From positions 1 through 64,000 of the forward strand of contig CALHRZ010000015.1 in assembly GCA_938038445.1 (NCBI GenBank): a DNA stretch of 64,000 bases, in the 5' to 3' direction. The notes beneath the pieces are model-generated. The model made no database searches, had not been told where the DNA came from, and saw only the letters and a program-made list of their open reading frames with translations. This document shows, one piece after another, positions 55,897 through 64,000 of this stretch (positions within the stretch are counted from its first letter, which is position 1; each line of letters starts with the position of its first letter). This stretch comes from an uncultured bacterium. Lineage in GTDB: Bacteria > Verrucomicrobiota > Kiritimatiellia > CAIKKV01. The translations under genes and the position numbers were made by a program.

Positions 55897-58275
55897 ATGG
55901 CCAAAGAAAATCCACGTACCGATGCTGTTGCTGCCGACCGTCCCGATTTCCCCCCTTCTGAGTCTGTGAGCAACGGACCTCCCATGCCCCCCTCCGGGGC
56001 ATCTGAGCAAGAACGACGCGCCCCTTATTATCATCGCCCCCCCTATTATAGCCATGCCCCTTATACCGGCAGCCGTTACGGCGGTGGGTACTACTATGGA
56101 GGTGGAAGCTACGGCTACGGGGTCCCCTATTACGGGGTTCCATACGGGGTTCCATACTACGGAGTTCCCTATTACGGGGCCGCCCGCGCTGAAGAGGAGG
56201 AAGAGGAATCGGCGCTGGGTTCGTTGGATCCGAGCCGCATTCTGCGAGTTTGCCTCAAGAAATTACCGGTGCTCTTAAACATCGTCGTCTTGAGCGGAAT
56301 TGCGGCGTGGGCCTATTATCAGGCATTGCCCGTCCTTTACGAGGCGACGGCCCTGATCGAGATGAGCGTTCGGGGGCGCCGGGTGATGCCGACAACCATG
56401 ACGGCCGGCGAAGAATCCGTGACGGCCGGTTCAACTGAGGAAATTTTCAACACGCGCCTCACCAAGCTCAAAAGCCGGGAAGTCCAGGGACAGGTCATGG
56501 CCAGATTCCGCCGGGATTACCCCAAAATTCAGATTACGGACGAAGATCTGGCCCTGGCGATTGAAAACGTCACCCTGGCTATCCGGCGACGAACCCGCCT
56601 TGTGGAAATCACGGCTCGAACACCCCGGCCTGAACTCTCCGCCGCATTGGTCAATACGTATGCTGAAACCGCGGCTCAAAATGCCGGCGACGAAAACCGA
56701 GCTTTTTCAGAGAGCGCCGTGTTCTGGCTCCGTTCCCAAGCGGAACAACAGAAACGGGTGCTGGAGAAGGCGGATCAGGCCATTGTGAATTTTCGGGGCG
56801 AGAGCCAACTGGACAATTTGATCAGCCAACGGCAAGCCGTAGAAGTCGCGTTGGCCAACTACAACTCGGAACTGGTGAAAGTCGAGAACGAAGTGGCGCG
56901 ATCGGTGGACCTGATGGCAGCGCTCCAGGCGGTCCAGGCCGATCCCAATGCGATTGCGTCGCTTCCCGAGTCCGTACCGCGATCGGGGGAAATCGCCGCT
57001 GTCATTCAGCGGCTGCAAACGGCCATCGCGGACCGCGATGCCCTGCTCGTCCGCTACACGGAACAACACCCGGCCGTCGTCGAGAAGAACAAGCAAATTG
57101 AAGCGATTCGGGAGCAGTTCAAGGATGCCGCAAAACGGGCACAAGAAACCGCAGCGGCTACGCTTGATCTTCTACGAAAACAGGCCGAAACGCTCCGTTG
57201 GAAGAAGGAGGAACAGCAAAGGCTGGGCGCCGACCTCGACATCCGCATCAAGGGGATCCAGATGAAGCTGGAACAACTTGAGAGGGAAAAAGAGGCACAC
57301 ATGACGAGCTATCGGGGCATTCTTAACCGGATCGAAGAAGCCCGTCTTGCTCTCGATGAAGCGATGACTACGGTTTTGATCGTGGAAAAGGCCGAACCGC
57401 CTGAACGCCCTTTGAGCCGCGGACTGCCCCAGATCATGATCATCGGCCTTTTCCTGGGCACCTTGGTGGGTGTCGGAGTGGCCCTGATGCTCGACAAGCT
57501 CGAGGATAAGATCATCGGACCGGCCGATATCGAGCGCCGCATGCGGCTCAAAGTCCTGGCGTTGCTTCCCCATGTGGCTAAAACCACCCGGGAGCAGCTG
57601 GCCTTGACTGTCGCCCAGAAGAAGTTCAGCAGCATGACGGAAGTTTTTGCCGGTTTGCGGGCGTTGCTCGAATCGCCCCGCTATCAGGAAGTGAACCGCT
57701 GCGTGCTCGTCATCAGCACTCAACCGGAAGAGGGCAAAACGATCACCGTTTGCAATCTCGCTCTGGCCTACGCTCAAAGCGGGCTCAAAACGCTGTTGGT
57801 GGACTTCGACCTTCGGCGCCCTCGTTTGGGCCGTATTTTCCAGGTAGAGGAAAAGGCAAAGGCCAGCCTGATTCACGTGCTGGATGAAGGAGATTCCTCC
57901 CGTTTCGAAGATCTTCCCGTTCCGACCGCCTTTGACAATCTTCATGTCGTGGCCAGCCAGGTGGCGGACAACCTCAGCCCCGCCGACGTGATGGGTCGAC
58001 AGTCGGTGAAAGAATTTGTGGAATGGACCAAGAGTCGTTATGATCGGGTCATCATTGATTCGCCGCCGTTCGGCATCGTCAGCGACCCCGTGGTGCTTGG
58101 GCAGGTCGCAGGCGCCGTGATCATCGTGAGTCGTTTGGGGCGAAGCCGTTATCAGCCGTTGGTCCATGCCGTTCGAGAATTCCGCCATGCCGGCTGCAAG
58201 GTGATTGGCGTCGTTCTCAATGACGTCCCCTTCCGTGGAGAAAGTTACTCCCATTACGATTATCGGCGGTATTAA
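55897..58275 (+). CDS. Wzc-like chain-length regulator with BY-kinase domain
   Basis: 792 residues. A Gly/Tyr-rich low-complexity N terminus (residues ~45-90, repeats of YGVPYYG) precedes TM1 (~125-145), a large periplasmic Wzz domain with coiled coils (~205-500), TM2 (~512-534) and a cytoplasmic tyrosine kinase domain. Walker A is STQPEEGKT (~605-615), Walker A' LLVDFDLRRPRLG, Walker B VIIDSPPFG. The C terminus has four tyrosines in its last ten residues (SYSHYDYRRY), the autophosphorylation cluster. It controls polymer length with the Wza-like protein. ATG 55897 has only a weak ribosome binding site. Confidence 0.92.
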   Translation: MAKENPRTDAVAADRPDFPPSESVSNGPPMPPSGASEQERRAPYYHRPPYYSHAPYTGSRYGGGYYYGGGSYGYGVPYYGVPYGVPYYGVPYYGAARAEEEEEESALGSLDPSRILRVCLKKLPVLLNIVVLSGIAAWAYYQALPVLYEATALIEMSVRGRRVMPTTMTAGEESVTAGSTEEIFNTRLTKLKSREVQGQVMARFRRDYPKIQITDEDLALAIENVTLAIRRRTRLVEITARTPRPELSAALVNTYAETAAQNAGDENRAFSESAVFWLRSQAEQQKRVLEKADQAIVNFRGESQLDNLISQRQAVEVALANYNSELVKVENEVARSVDLMAALQAVQADPNAIASLPESVPRSGEIAAVIQRLQTAIADRDALLVRYTEQHPAVVEKNKQIEAIREQFKDAAKRAQETAAATLDLLRKQAETLRWKKEEQQRLGADLDIRIKGIQMKLEQLEREKEAHMTSYRGILNRIEEARLALDEAMTTVLIVEKAEPPERPLSRGLPQIMIIGLFLGTLVGVGVALMLDKLEDKIIGPADIERRMRLKVLALLPHVAKTTREQLALTVAQKKFSSMTEVFAGLRALLESPRYQEVNRCVLVISTQPEEGKTITVCNLALAYAQSGLKTLLVDFDLRRPRLGRIFQVEEKAKASLIHVLDEGDSSRFEDLPVPTAFDNLHVVASQVADNLSPADVMGRQSVKEFVEWTKSRYDRVIIDSPPFGIVSDPVVLGQVAGAVIIVSRLGRSRYQPLVHAVREFRHAGCKVIGVVLNDVPFRGESYSHYDYRRY
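56111..56180 (+). repeat. Tandem TACGGGGTTCC-type repeats encoding YGVPYYG
   Basis: About five imperfect 12-15-base units of the form TACGGGGTYCC(A/C)TAC lie in frame in the BY-kinase gene, encoding YGVPYYG and YGVPYG. Confidence 0.8.
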
Positions 58276-58293
58276 GCCTTCGGCGCGACGGCG

Positions 58294-59934
58294 ATGAAGG
58301 ATTACCGGGATCGGATCGAAGCAGGACGTCGGGTGACCGGCGGTCGTTTTGTTGTTTCCGAAGCGGCCGTTTCTTTACTCCGTGCGGTGCTTTGCGCCCA
58401 CGACCGAGTGATTCTCGAGGGGAACAACCAGAAGCAGGCCGGTTTTCTGGCCAAGGCGCTTTTGAACACCGATTCGGCAGGGGTCCGCGATCTTCACCTC
58501 CTGATGAGCGCGGTGAGCCTGGAGGAACACCTCGCATTTTTCGAAAAAGGCGTCGCCTCTCGGCTGGATTTTGCCTTTTCGGGGCTTCAGGCCAAGGGAA
58601 TCGCTCGCCTCATAAGGGAACGAAAAATGCAGGTAGGCGCCATCCACACCTATCTGGAACTTTATTCCCGTTATCTGACCGATCTACGCCCGCAGGTCGC
58701 CCTCTTGGCGGGTGAAACCGCTGACGTCCAGGGCAACGTCTTTCTCGGAACGAACGGAGAGGAAACCGCTTTTCTTTGCGAGGCCACCCGTGGCGCAGGT
58801 GGCGTGACGGTTGTGCAGGTCGAAAGAGTGGTCGAAGCGCCCTTGCCACGAGTCGATCTTCCTGCGGATCGCGTCGATTTCATCGTGGTGTGCGGGCAAC
58901 GGCCGCACCTCTTTCCTCTCTTTACGCGGGACCCGGCCCGTATCACCGCCCGGCAGATTCTGATTGCGATGTTGACGGTGAAGGGAATCTACGCGCCGTA
59001 CGAAGTTCGTTCTCTCAACCATGGCATCGGTTATGCCACCGCAGCCATTGAACTCATTCTCCCTACCTTCGGCCAAACGCTCGGGCAGAAAGGAAAGATC
59101 GCCACCCATTGGATCCTTAATCCTCATCCGACGCTCATTCCGGCCATCGAGAGCGGCTGGGTTCATTCGATCTATTCATTTGGAAGTGAAGTCGGCATGG
59201 AGGACTACGTGGCGGCTCGGCCTGACATCTTTTTCACCACGCCGGACGGGGGACTGATCTCCAACCGCTTGTTCGCCCAGATGGCCGGCCAGTATGGCGT
59301 GGATTGCTTTGTCGGCGCTACGCTGCAGATGGATGTGGACGGGAACAGCTCGACCGCGACCCGAGATCGTATTTCGGGGTTCGGAGGAGCGCCCAACTTG
59401 GGGAGCGATGCGCCGGGCCGCCGCCATTGCACGCCGGCGTGGCGAAAAGCGGGGGAGGAAATTGCAGCGGCAGCTCTTCGCAACGGGGGGCCTATTTCGC
59501 CGCCGAGAGGTCGGAAACTCGTCGTGCAGGTTACCCCAACGGTCAGTGAGAAAGGCGGCATTCCCGTTTTTGTATCCGAACTGGAAGGGCTCGCCTTTTT
59601 CCGCGAGTGCGGGCTGGAGGCCGTTCCCATCATGCTCTATGGGGAAGACCTGACCCATATTGTAACGGAGCGGGGCATTGCGCATCTTCTCCGATGTGCG
59701 AACCGTGAAGAGCGGCGGGCGGCCATCCGGGCCATTGCCGGCGATACGCCTATCGGCCGAATGGAAAAACCAGAAGAGACCCGATCGCTCCGGCAACGCG
59801 GCATCGTCCAGACGCCCGAAGATCTGGGCATCGCCCCTTCCACGGCATCTATCGAGTGGCTTGCGGCTCGCAGTCTGGCGGATCTGGAACGGATTTCCGG
59901 CGGACTCTATCGGGCGCCCACGGGAGAGTTTTGA
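58294..59934 (+). CDS. mdcA: Malonate decarboxylase alpha subunit-like CoA/ACP transferase
   Basis: 546 residues, the usual MdcA length. Characteristic segments are VILEGNNQKQAGFLAKAL, SLNHGIGYATAAIELILPT, NPHPTLIPAIESGWVHSI, FGSEVGMEDYVAARPD and MDVDGNSSTATRDRI, followed by SGFGGAPNLGSDAPGRRH. MdcA exchanges acetyl and malonyl groups on the acyl carrier subunit of malonate decarboxylase. None of mdcB, C, D, E, G or H is next to it, so it is an orphan here and may serve another acyl transfer, perhaps EPS acylation (inference). It starts 18 bases after the BY-kinase gene. Confidence 0.85.
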   Translation: MKDYRDRIEAGRRVTGGRFVVSEAAVSLLRAVLCAHDRVILEGNNQKQAGFLAKALLNTDSAGVRDLHLLMSAVSLEEHLAFFEKGVASRLDFAFSGLQAKGIARLIRERKMQVGAIHTYLELYSRYLTDLRPQVALLAGETADVQGNVFLGTNGEETAFLCEATRGAGGVTVVQVERVVEAPLPRVDLPADRVDFIVVCGQRPHLFPLFTRDPARITARQILIAMLTVKGIYAPYEVRSLNHGIGYATAAIELILPTFGQTLGQKGKIATHWILNPHPTLIPAIESGWVHSIYSFGSEVGMEDYVAARPDIFFTTPDGGLISNRLFAQMAGQYGVDCFVGATLQMDVDGNSSTATRDRISGFGGAPNLGSDAPGRRHCTPAWRKAGEEIAAAALRNGGPISPPRGRKLVVQVTPTVSEKGGIPVFVSELEGLAFFRECGLEAVPIMLYGEDLTHIVTERGIAHLLRCANREERRAAIRAIAGDTPIGRMEKPEETRSLRQRGIVQTPEDLGIAPSTASIEWLAARSLADLERISGGLYRAPTGEF

Positions 59935-59936
59935 GG

Positions 59937-60713
59937 GTGACGTGGCTAGCCAGTTCCCTCGAGTGTTTGCTCGTCATTTTTGTTCTTTCCGGCTTGCTGG
60001 CGGAGGGATGGGCCGGTCAGAGCATCGAGCAACCCTCCGAGGCGGAGGCGGCATTTACCGAAGGGCGATATCGCGAGGCGGCTTTTCTTTATCGGATACG
60101 GCTTGCGCGCGATCCGCATCGGCCTGATGACCATGCCCAGCTGATCTGGAGTCTTTATCTGGATGGGGAACGCCGTTTGGATGCCCGGGAGGCACTTCTC
60201 AAGTTTCGTCAGGCTGCCGAAGAAGCGCTGGAGATGGAACGGCGTTTTCCCTCCCTTCCCGAGAGTCATTTTTTGGTTGCCTTTACCCATGGTGTGTTAG
60301 CCATGAAGGAGAACGGCCTTCGTCGCCTCGAGAATGCTCGCATCGCCGAACGCAGCGCGCAGGAAGCGCTGGCGTTGAATCCGGATTATGCGCCCGCCTA
60401 TGTTGTGCTGGGGATCGGATATCGGGAGATGGCCCGCCTTCCTGCGCCGGTCCGATGGGTGGCGCGGCGGCTATGGGAGGGTGAATTTCCAACCTTTCAG
60501 AAATCCGAAAAGGCGTTTTGGGAAGCCCTGAAGCGACAGCCGGATTTCCCTTATGCCCTTGAACAGATGGGGGAAACAGTCGAAGCCGGCGGCCGGAAGG
60601 AAGAGGCTCGTCATTGGTATCGCCGGGCCTTGGAAAGTTCGGCCCAAACACCGCTGGATCGGACTGCGCAGGAACGGGCCCGTCAGCGGATGACTCTTAT
60701 TTCAGAGCGCTGA
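59937..60713 (+). CDS. Exported TPR-repeat protein
   Basis: A 258-residue protein with an N-terminal signal-type helix (CLLVIFVLSGLLAEGWAGQ) and TPR-like helices: EAAFTEGRYREAAFLYRIRL, then NPDYAPAYVVLGIGYREMA and PDFPYALEQMGETVEAGGRKEEA. It is likely periplasmic or membrane-anchored and may scaffold other proteins. GTG 59937 was chosen because it lies two bases after the mdcA stop and leaves a normal signal peptide. Its last 17 bases overlap the end of the minus-strand DUF4091 gene. Confidence 0.78.
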   Translation: MTWLASSLECLLVIFVLSGLLAEGWAGQSIEQPSEAEAAFTEGRYREAAFLYRIRLARDPHRPDDHAQLIWSLYLDGERRLDAREALLKFRQAAEEALEMERRFPSLPESHFLVAFTHGVLAMKENGLRRLENARIAERSAQEALALNPDYAPAYVVLGIGYREMARLPAPVRWVARRLWEGEFPTFQKSEKAFWEALKRQPDFPYALEQMGETVEAGGRKEEARHWYRRALESSAQTPLDRTAQERARQRMTLISER

Positions 60714-62277
60714 TCGCTTTCCAGAGTCGGCGCCGCGCCTGTCTCCACACGGCCGTCTCTTTCGTGTAACGGTCAAATCCTTGAACCACTGACCGGACAA
60801 TGGCATCCGCCAGCCGTGGTTTTTCCTGCTGAAGGATTCGGAGGAGTTCGAGATCCTCCAACCCTTCCCGCTGGGCCTCGAATCGCAGGCTCGACCAGGG
60901 GCGATCGGAGCCGGGATACACGACGTGTGTATCGCCGGCCGGCAAGGCATTGGAACCCCCTCCCCAGTTGGGGACGACGCTCTGTTCGAAAGGATTCTGA
61001 TTCTTTTGGTAGTGGTTCAAACCCCAGTGGAGAAAACCATCCAACCGATACCGAGCGGCCGCCCATCCGAGAAAAACGGGACGCAACAGTTCCATGTCGA
61101 GAAGCCGATTGAGCCACGCCCCCCCTGGAAAACAGCAGGTGTAAAACCAAATACGGTCGCCATGGTCTCGCTCGGCTTCGAACTGTTCCCGGTGCTGCTC
61201 GTAGTGATGAGCCTGGGGGCACCAGATGTTAACCGTTCCCGGGAGCGACGGGTCGAGGACAGCGTCCACGATGGGAATTCCAGGCATATACTTCCTCACC
61301 ATTCCGACGAACAGACGGTAATCCGTAGCATTTTCCGGGATGGGCTCGTCGGCCACGTGCTGGACGTAGCGGTCCATCCATCGGTTCACGCGAATCTCTT
61401 CCATCAATTGCCGAGCGGCAGCGGCGATGTCCCTATGGCCTTCGGCAGTCGTAGCCCGGCGGCCGGTTAGAGACACGCTAAAGGTTGGGCAGACCCACTC
61501 GGAGGTCGAACGGCGTCCGAAGTGACCGCCTTCGATATAATAGAGACCGGCCTGCGTGAAAAGGCGTACATATCGGCGCAGCCGGTCGCGGCGCAGAACG
61601 AGGATTCCCTTACGCAAGTCGAACATGTCGTGGAAGGTGAACCAGAAGGTGTTCTGGCGGCCATGCGCCATGAGGCGGGCGTACTGTTCCATCATGGACC
61701 AGTGGGCTTCGCTCCAGGGGCGGAGCCCATGTCGTTCTGCCATGTTGATCGTGCTGAACCAGTTCGTGACCGGCCAACTCTTCCGTCCTGCCGGCGGAAC
61801 AAACGCCGAATCAACACGAAGGGAAAGCGAGAGATTGTACGATTCCCCTTGATGGAGAAGGGAAAGGGCAAACGAACGCATTCCCGGCCGTTCGTTCGGC
61901 GGAATGGATATGTGAAGACGATAAACCTCCCGCTCGGCATTGACCGCATGGCTCCGGGGGACCGGCTCCATGGCGTCATAAACCCGGAAAGGGGAACGGC
62001 GGAAGACATGCGGATTCCGCTCACCCGGCTTTTCCGTAAAGCCGAGGGGACCCGTATTGGCTTCGACGGGAACGGAATGCAGTCGGAAGAGTTCGAGGGG
62101 AAAGGACGGCTTTAGACGCCAGGCGATGGCGCTGCCCTTTCGGAGTCCATCGCAGAGAACGGTTACGGCGGCCGTGCCGCCGCGAGCGGCTTCAAGGGTG
62201 GCGCGAGGCATCGGGGGAGACGGAAAGGGACTGTCAGGGCAAACCCACTGCAGGGGATCCCAGAAGGACACGTTCAA
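60697..62277 (-). CDS. DUF4091 glycosidase-like protein
   Basis: 526 residues. The middle and C-terminal part match the DUF4091 pattern of predicted TIM-barrel glycosidases: FTFHDMFDLRKG, YVQHVADEPIPENATDYR (acidic DEP), WFYTCCFPGGAWLNR, LGWAAARYRLDGFLHWGLN and YPGSDRPWSSLRFEAQREGLEDLEL. A beta-rich N-terminal domain precedes it. No signal peptide is seen. TTG 62277 is used because AAGGAG lies eight bases upstream; the GTG two codons later is the alternative. Substrate unknown. Confidence 0.82.
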   Translation of the reverse strand: MNVSFWDPLQWVCPDSPFPSPPMPRATLEAARGGTAAVTVLCDGLRKGSAIAWRLKPSFPLELFRLHSVPVEANTGPLGFTEKPGERNPHVFRRSPFRVYDAMEPVPRSHAVNAEREVYRLHISIPPNERPGMRSFALSLLHQGESYNLSLSLRVDSAFVPPAGRKSWPVTNWFSTINMAERHGLRPWSEAHWSMMEQYARLMAHGRQNTFWFTFHDMFDLRKGILVLRRDRLRRYVRLFTQAGLYYIEGGHFGRRSTSEWVCPTFSVSLTGRRATTAEGHRDIAAAARQLMEEIRVNRWMDRYVQHVADEPIPENATDYRLFVGMVRKYMPGIPIVDAVLDPSLPGTVNIWCPQAHHYEQHREQFEAERDHGDRIWFYTCCFPGGAWLNRLLDMELLRPVFLGWAAARYRLDGFLHWGLNHYQKNQNPFEQSVVPNWGGGSNALPAGDTHVVYPGSDRPWSSLRFEAQREGLEDLELLRILQQEKPRLADAIVRSVVQGFDRYTKETAVWRQARRRLWKAISALK

Positions 62278-62307
62278 GGCTCACACTCCTTGTGTTTTAA
62301 GCGAAGG

Positions 62308-63531
62308 CTATGACCGATAGGCGATCCAAAGGATCAGAATGGCGAGGTTGACCAGTGTGACGGGGATACCCGCTCGGGCATATTCCCGCAGGGAAAGATG
62401 AACGCCGAAGGGTACAGCCTGTTCCATCACGATCAGATTGGCCATGCTGCCGATCGGAAGAAGATTTCCGGCGTATGTGGCGCTCAGGGAAAGCACATAC
62501 CAGCGGACAGGATCTCCCAGAGGAATGTGATGGCAAAGAAGAACCGTAGCCGGGACATTACTGACCACATTGCTCAGGACGATTGTCAGAACGCTCAACG
62601 GGTAGGGATGGTGCCAAGAAAAGCGGGAATTCTCCAGGACACTCATGATCCGTTCGGGCCAGCCGGTGGCATTCAGTCCTCGCACGACAATGAACAGGGC
62701 CGCGAACAGGGTGATGAGGTGCCAATCCACGAGTCCCAGCATGGAACGGGTATGCATCTGGCGACTGAGAAGGAGGACGCCGGCCACGGCAAGAACCGAC
62801 CATTCGCGGGGAAAGGGGCTGAACAAAAGGCCGATGACGACCGCGACTGCAATTAATCCCTTGATCGTTTGTCTTCGATTATAAAGAGGCCAGTGCGTTT
62901 CCTGACTTTCGGACCCAGCATTATCCGTGGGGGGGAGATAAAATTTTCCACGGTAAAGCCACAGGAGGAGGCCATAAGTCGCCAGCAGTCCAGCAAAGGA
63001 AGGCGGGGCGCACCAGAGGAAAAAACGGCCAAAATCCAACCGTGCCATCTGGCCGATGAGCATACTTTGAGGGTTTCCAATGATGGTGGAAGCCGATCCC
63101 AGGTTGGTGCCCATCGCCAAACCGAGCAGGAACGGAATGGGATTGAGTCCCCGGCGAAGGAGCGCCACCGCGAGGACGGGTGTGAAGGCCAGGCAAATGA
63201 TGTCGTTGGCTAGCACAGAGGCCAGTCCTCCCGAAACGATCATCAGGAGGAAGAGAAAAAAGGCGGGTCGGTCCATCCAGGCGGTCAGATCGCGGGCAAG
63301 GCGGGTATAAAAGCCGCCCAACCGGAGTTGAGCCGAGACGATCATCAGGGCGTAGAGAAGCAAAAGGGTGGGGAGGTGAACGGAGGCAAAGGCTTCTTCC
63401 GCGGTCAGCGTGCCGGCAACGACCATGGCAATCGCCCCCAGCAATGCGATGCCGGTTCGATCAATCGCCAGGCGGGGAAAACGTCCGACCGCCACCCCAA
63501 GGTAGGTCAGGAAAAAGATCAGAACGCCCAT
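62308..63531 (-). CDS. ArsB/NhaD/SLC13-type anion or ion transporter
   Basis: 407 residues with about ten to eleven membrane helices. Conserved segments are LANDIICLAFTPVLAVALL, LAMGTNLGSASTIIGNPQS and the pseudo-repeat VLSNVVSNVPATVLLCH, typical of the ion transporter superfamily. Substrate could be arsenite, dicarboxylate or sodium/proton; it cannot be told from the sequence. AAAGG six bases upstream supports ATG 63531, and a strong promoter lies just before it. The DUF4091 gene follows after 30 bases and is probably co-transcribed. Confidence 0.85.
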   Translation of the reverse strand: MGVLIFFLTYLGVAVGRFPRLAIDRTGIALLGAIAMVVAGTLTAEEAFASVHLPTLLLLYALMIVSAQLRLGGFYTRLARDLTAWMDRPAFFLFLLMIVSGGLASVLANDIICLAFTPVLAVALLRRGLNPIPFLLGLAMGTNLGSASTIIGNPQSMLIGQMARLDFGRFFLWCAPPSFAGLLATYGLLLWLYRGKFYLPPTDNAGSESQETHWPLYNRRQTIKGLIAVAVVIGLLFSPFPREWSVLAVAGVLLLSRQMHTRSMLGLVDWHLITLFAALFIVVRGLNATGWPERIMSVLENSRFSWHHPYPLSVLTIVLSNVVSNVPATVLLCHHIPLGDPVRWYVLSLSATYAGNLLPIGSMANLIVMEQAVPFGVHLSLREYARAGIPVTLVNLAILILWIAYRS

Positions 63532-63552
63532 ACGTGCCTTTGGCTTGGCGGG

Positions 63553-63581
63553 ACTATGATCCAGCCCCTTCGGGTTGTCAA
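63553..63581 (-). promoter_or_regulatory. Promoter of the transporter-DUF4091 operon
   Basis: On the minus strand a perfect TTGACA (63581-63576) and CATAGT (63558-63553, four of six) are spaced by 17 bases. The ATG is about 15 bases from the expected start site. A short GCCC/GGGC inverted repeat lies just upstream of the -35. Confidence 0.7.
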
Positions 63582-63616
63582 GCCCGCTTGGGCGGACAAC
63601 GTCGACAAAAGGTTCC

Positions 63617-64000
63617 TCACGACGGAGCGGTATGGACCGTACGCCCGGTTGCAGCGCTTTCCCGTATCATGTCCATTAACAGGGCGAACCGCAGTCCGCT
63701 TTCCGGAGGACAAGGATTTTCCATTTTTCCTGCCCGCACCTTCAGAAACTGCTGCCACGGGCCTTTCGACTTGACGAAGGAGACGGAAACGAACTCGTGC
63801 TGACTCTCCTTTTTGAGCGCCAAGCTTTCGCCCCAGATGCCCGTGCGAAGAATTCCTCGGTCGCCGAAGACCAGAATCTGGGAGGCGCATTGGATGGAAT
63901 CCCCCGCGCCGGTCAAGGAGAACATAATGCCGTTCCGCGTTCGACCGCTGACGGAGGAATTGATTTCGACCGGAGCGCCCCGATTGTCCAAGAGAGCGGT
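63617..64000 (-). CDS. Gfo/Idh/MocA-family oxidoreductase, C-terminal part (truncated by window edge)
   Basis: The frame runs off the right edge; 127 residues are visible. The C-terminal beta domain is recognised from ALLDNRGAPVEINSSVSGR, ILVFGDRGILRTG and the closing WQQFLKVRAGKMENPCPPES then GLRFALLMDMIRESAATGRT, the usual end of Gfo/Idh/MocA dehydrogenases. The active site lies outside the window. It precedes the transporter gene on the same strand. Confidence 0.75.
   Translation of the reverse strand, partial: TALLDNRGAPVEINSSVSGRTRNGIMFSLTGAGDSIQCASQILVFGDRGILRTGIWGESLALKKESQHEFVSVSFVKSKGPWQQFLKVRAGKMENPCPPESGLRFALLMDMIRESAATGRTVHTAPS

Noticed and set aside
63583-63596. GCCC/GGGC inverted repeat as terminator of the Gfo/Idh/MocA gene
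   Set aside because: Only four base pairs and no T-run.
1-64000. CRISPR arrays, insertion sequences, phage genes, rRNA operons
   Set aside because: No regularly spaced repeats, transposase, integrase or phage-type proteins were found on either strand.

Overview
The window is GC-rich bacterial DNA with 45 protein-coding loci (43 apparently intact or cut only by the window edge, one interrupted by an internal stop, one decayed) and one tRNA. The mix of an exosortase-EpsI fusion, DUF4838 and DUF4091 proteins, a short ceramidase-like protein, an intracellular-type sialidase, beta-helix and choice-of-anchor Q type proteins, and a Wza/Wzz/BBP2 exopolysaccharide export operon suggests a Gram-negative member of the PVC group (Kiritimatiellota, Lentisphaerota or Verrucomicrobiota-like). 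This placement is inferred from gene content only.

Region 1 (1-25406) is a large co-oriented exopolysaccharide synthesis operon. Most genes overlap by 1-4 bases (ATGA, GTGA, TGATG), so translation is probably coupled. It carries about ten glycosyltransferases, including a tandem paralogous pair and a GT2-GT4 fusion, a Wzy-like polymerase, a methyltransferase, asparagine synthase, a CapK-like adenylating enzyme, a bi-domain dehydrogenase, a glucuronyl C5-epimerase-like protein, WecB, an exosortase fused to EpsI, and (behind its own promoter) a WecA-like initiating transferase with an extra CapD-like half. Together they suggest a polymer started on undecaprenyl phosphate with a HexNAc sugar and containing uronic acid and possibly amide groups. 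No Wzx flippase is visible.

Region 2 (25422-37881) is mostly housekeeping and general metabolism: leuS on the minus strand, an FkbM methyltransferase, an SDR, a 1006-residue GT39-type membrane protein with a discoidin-like tail, then a tight M20 peptidase / Gfo-Idh-MocA / FAD oxidase / DUF218 operon, with a DciA-like protein converging on it.

Region 3 (38080-49562) looks like a glycan-processing island: ceramidase-like, DUF4838, a GH67-like unknown, a decayed choice-of-anchor Q gene, a BNR sialidase, and a giant secreted triple-repeat protein interrupted by one in-frame TGA where its paralogous repeats encode Trp.

Region 4 (49594-60713) starts with a well-supported tRNA-Tyr and its promoter, then a membrane-TPR protein and the export half of the polysaccharide system: Wza-like lipoprotein, BBP2-type beta-barrel, a proline-tailed exported protein, O-antigen ligase family protein and a Wzc-like Wzz/BY-kinase. 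An orphan malonate decarboxylase alpha subunit (MdcA) and a TPR protein follow. Region 5 (60697-64000) is a minus-strand set: a partial Gfo/Idh/MocA gene, an ArsB/SLC13-type transporter with a strong promoter, and a DUF4091 protein. No CRISPR array, insertion sequence, rRNA or riboswitch was seen.
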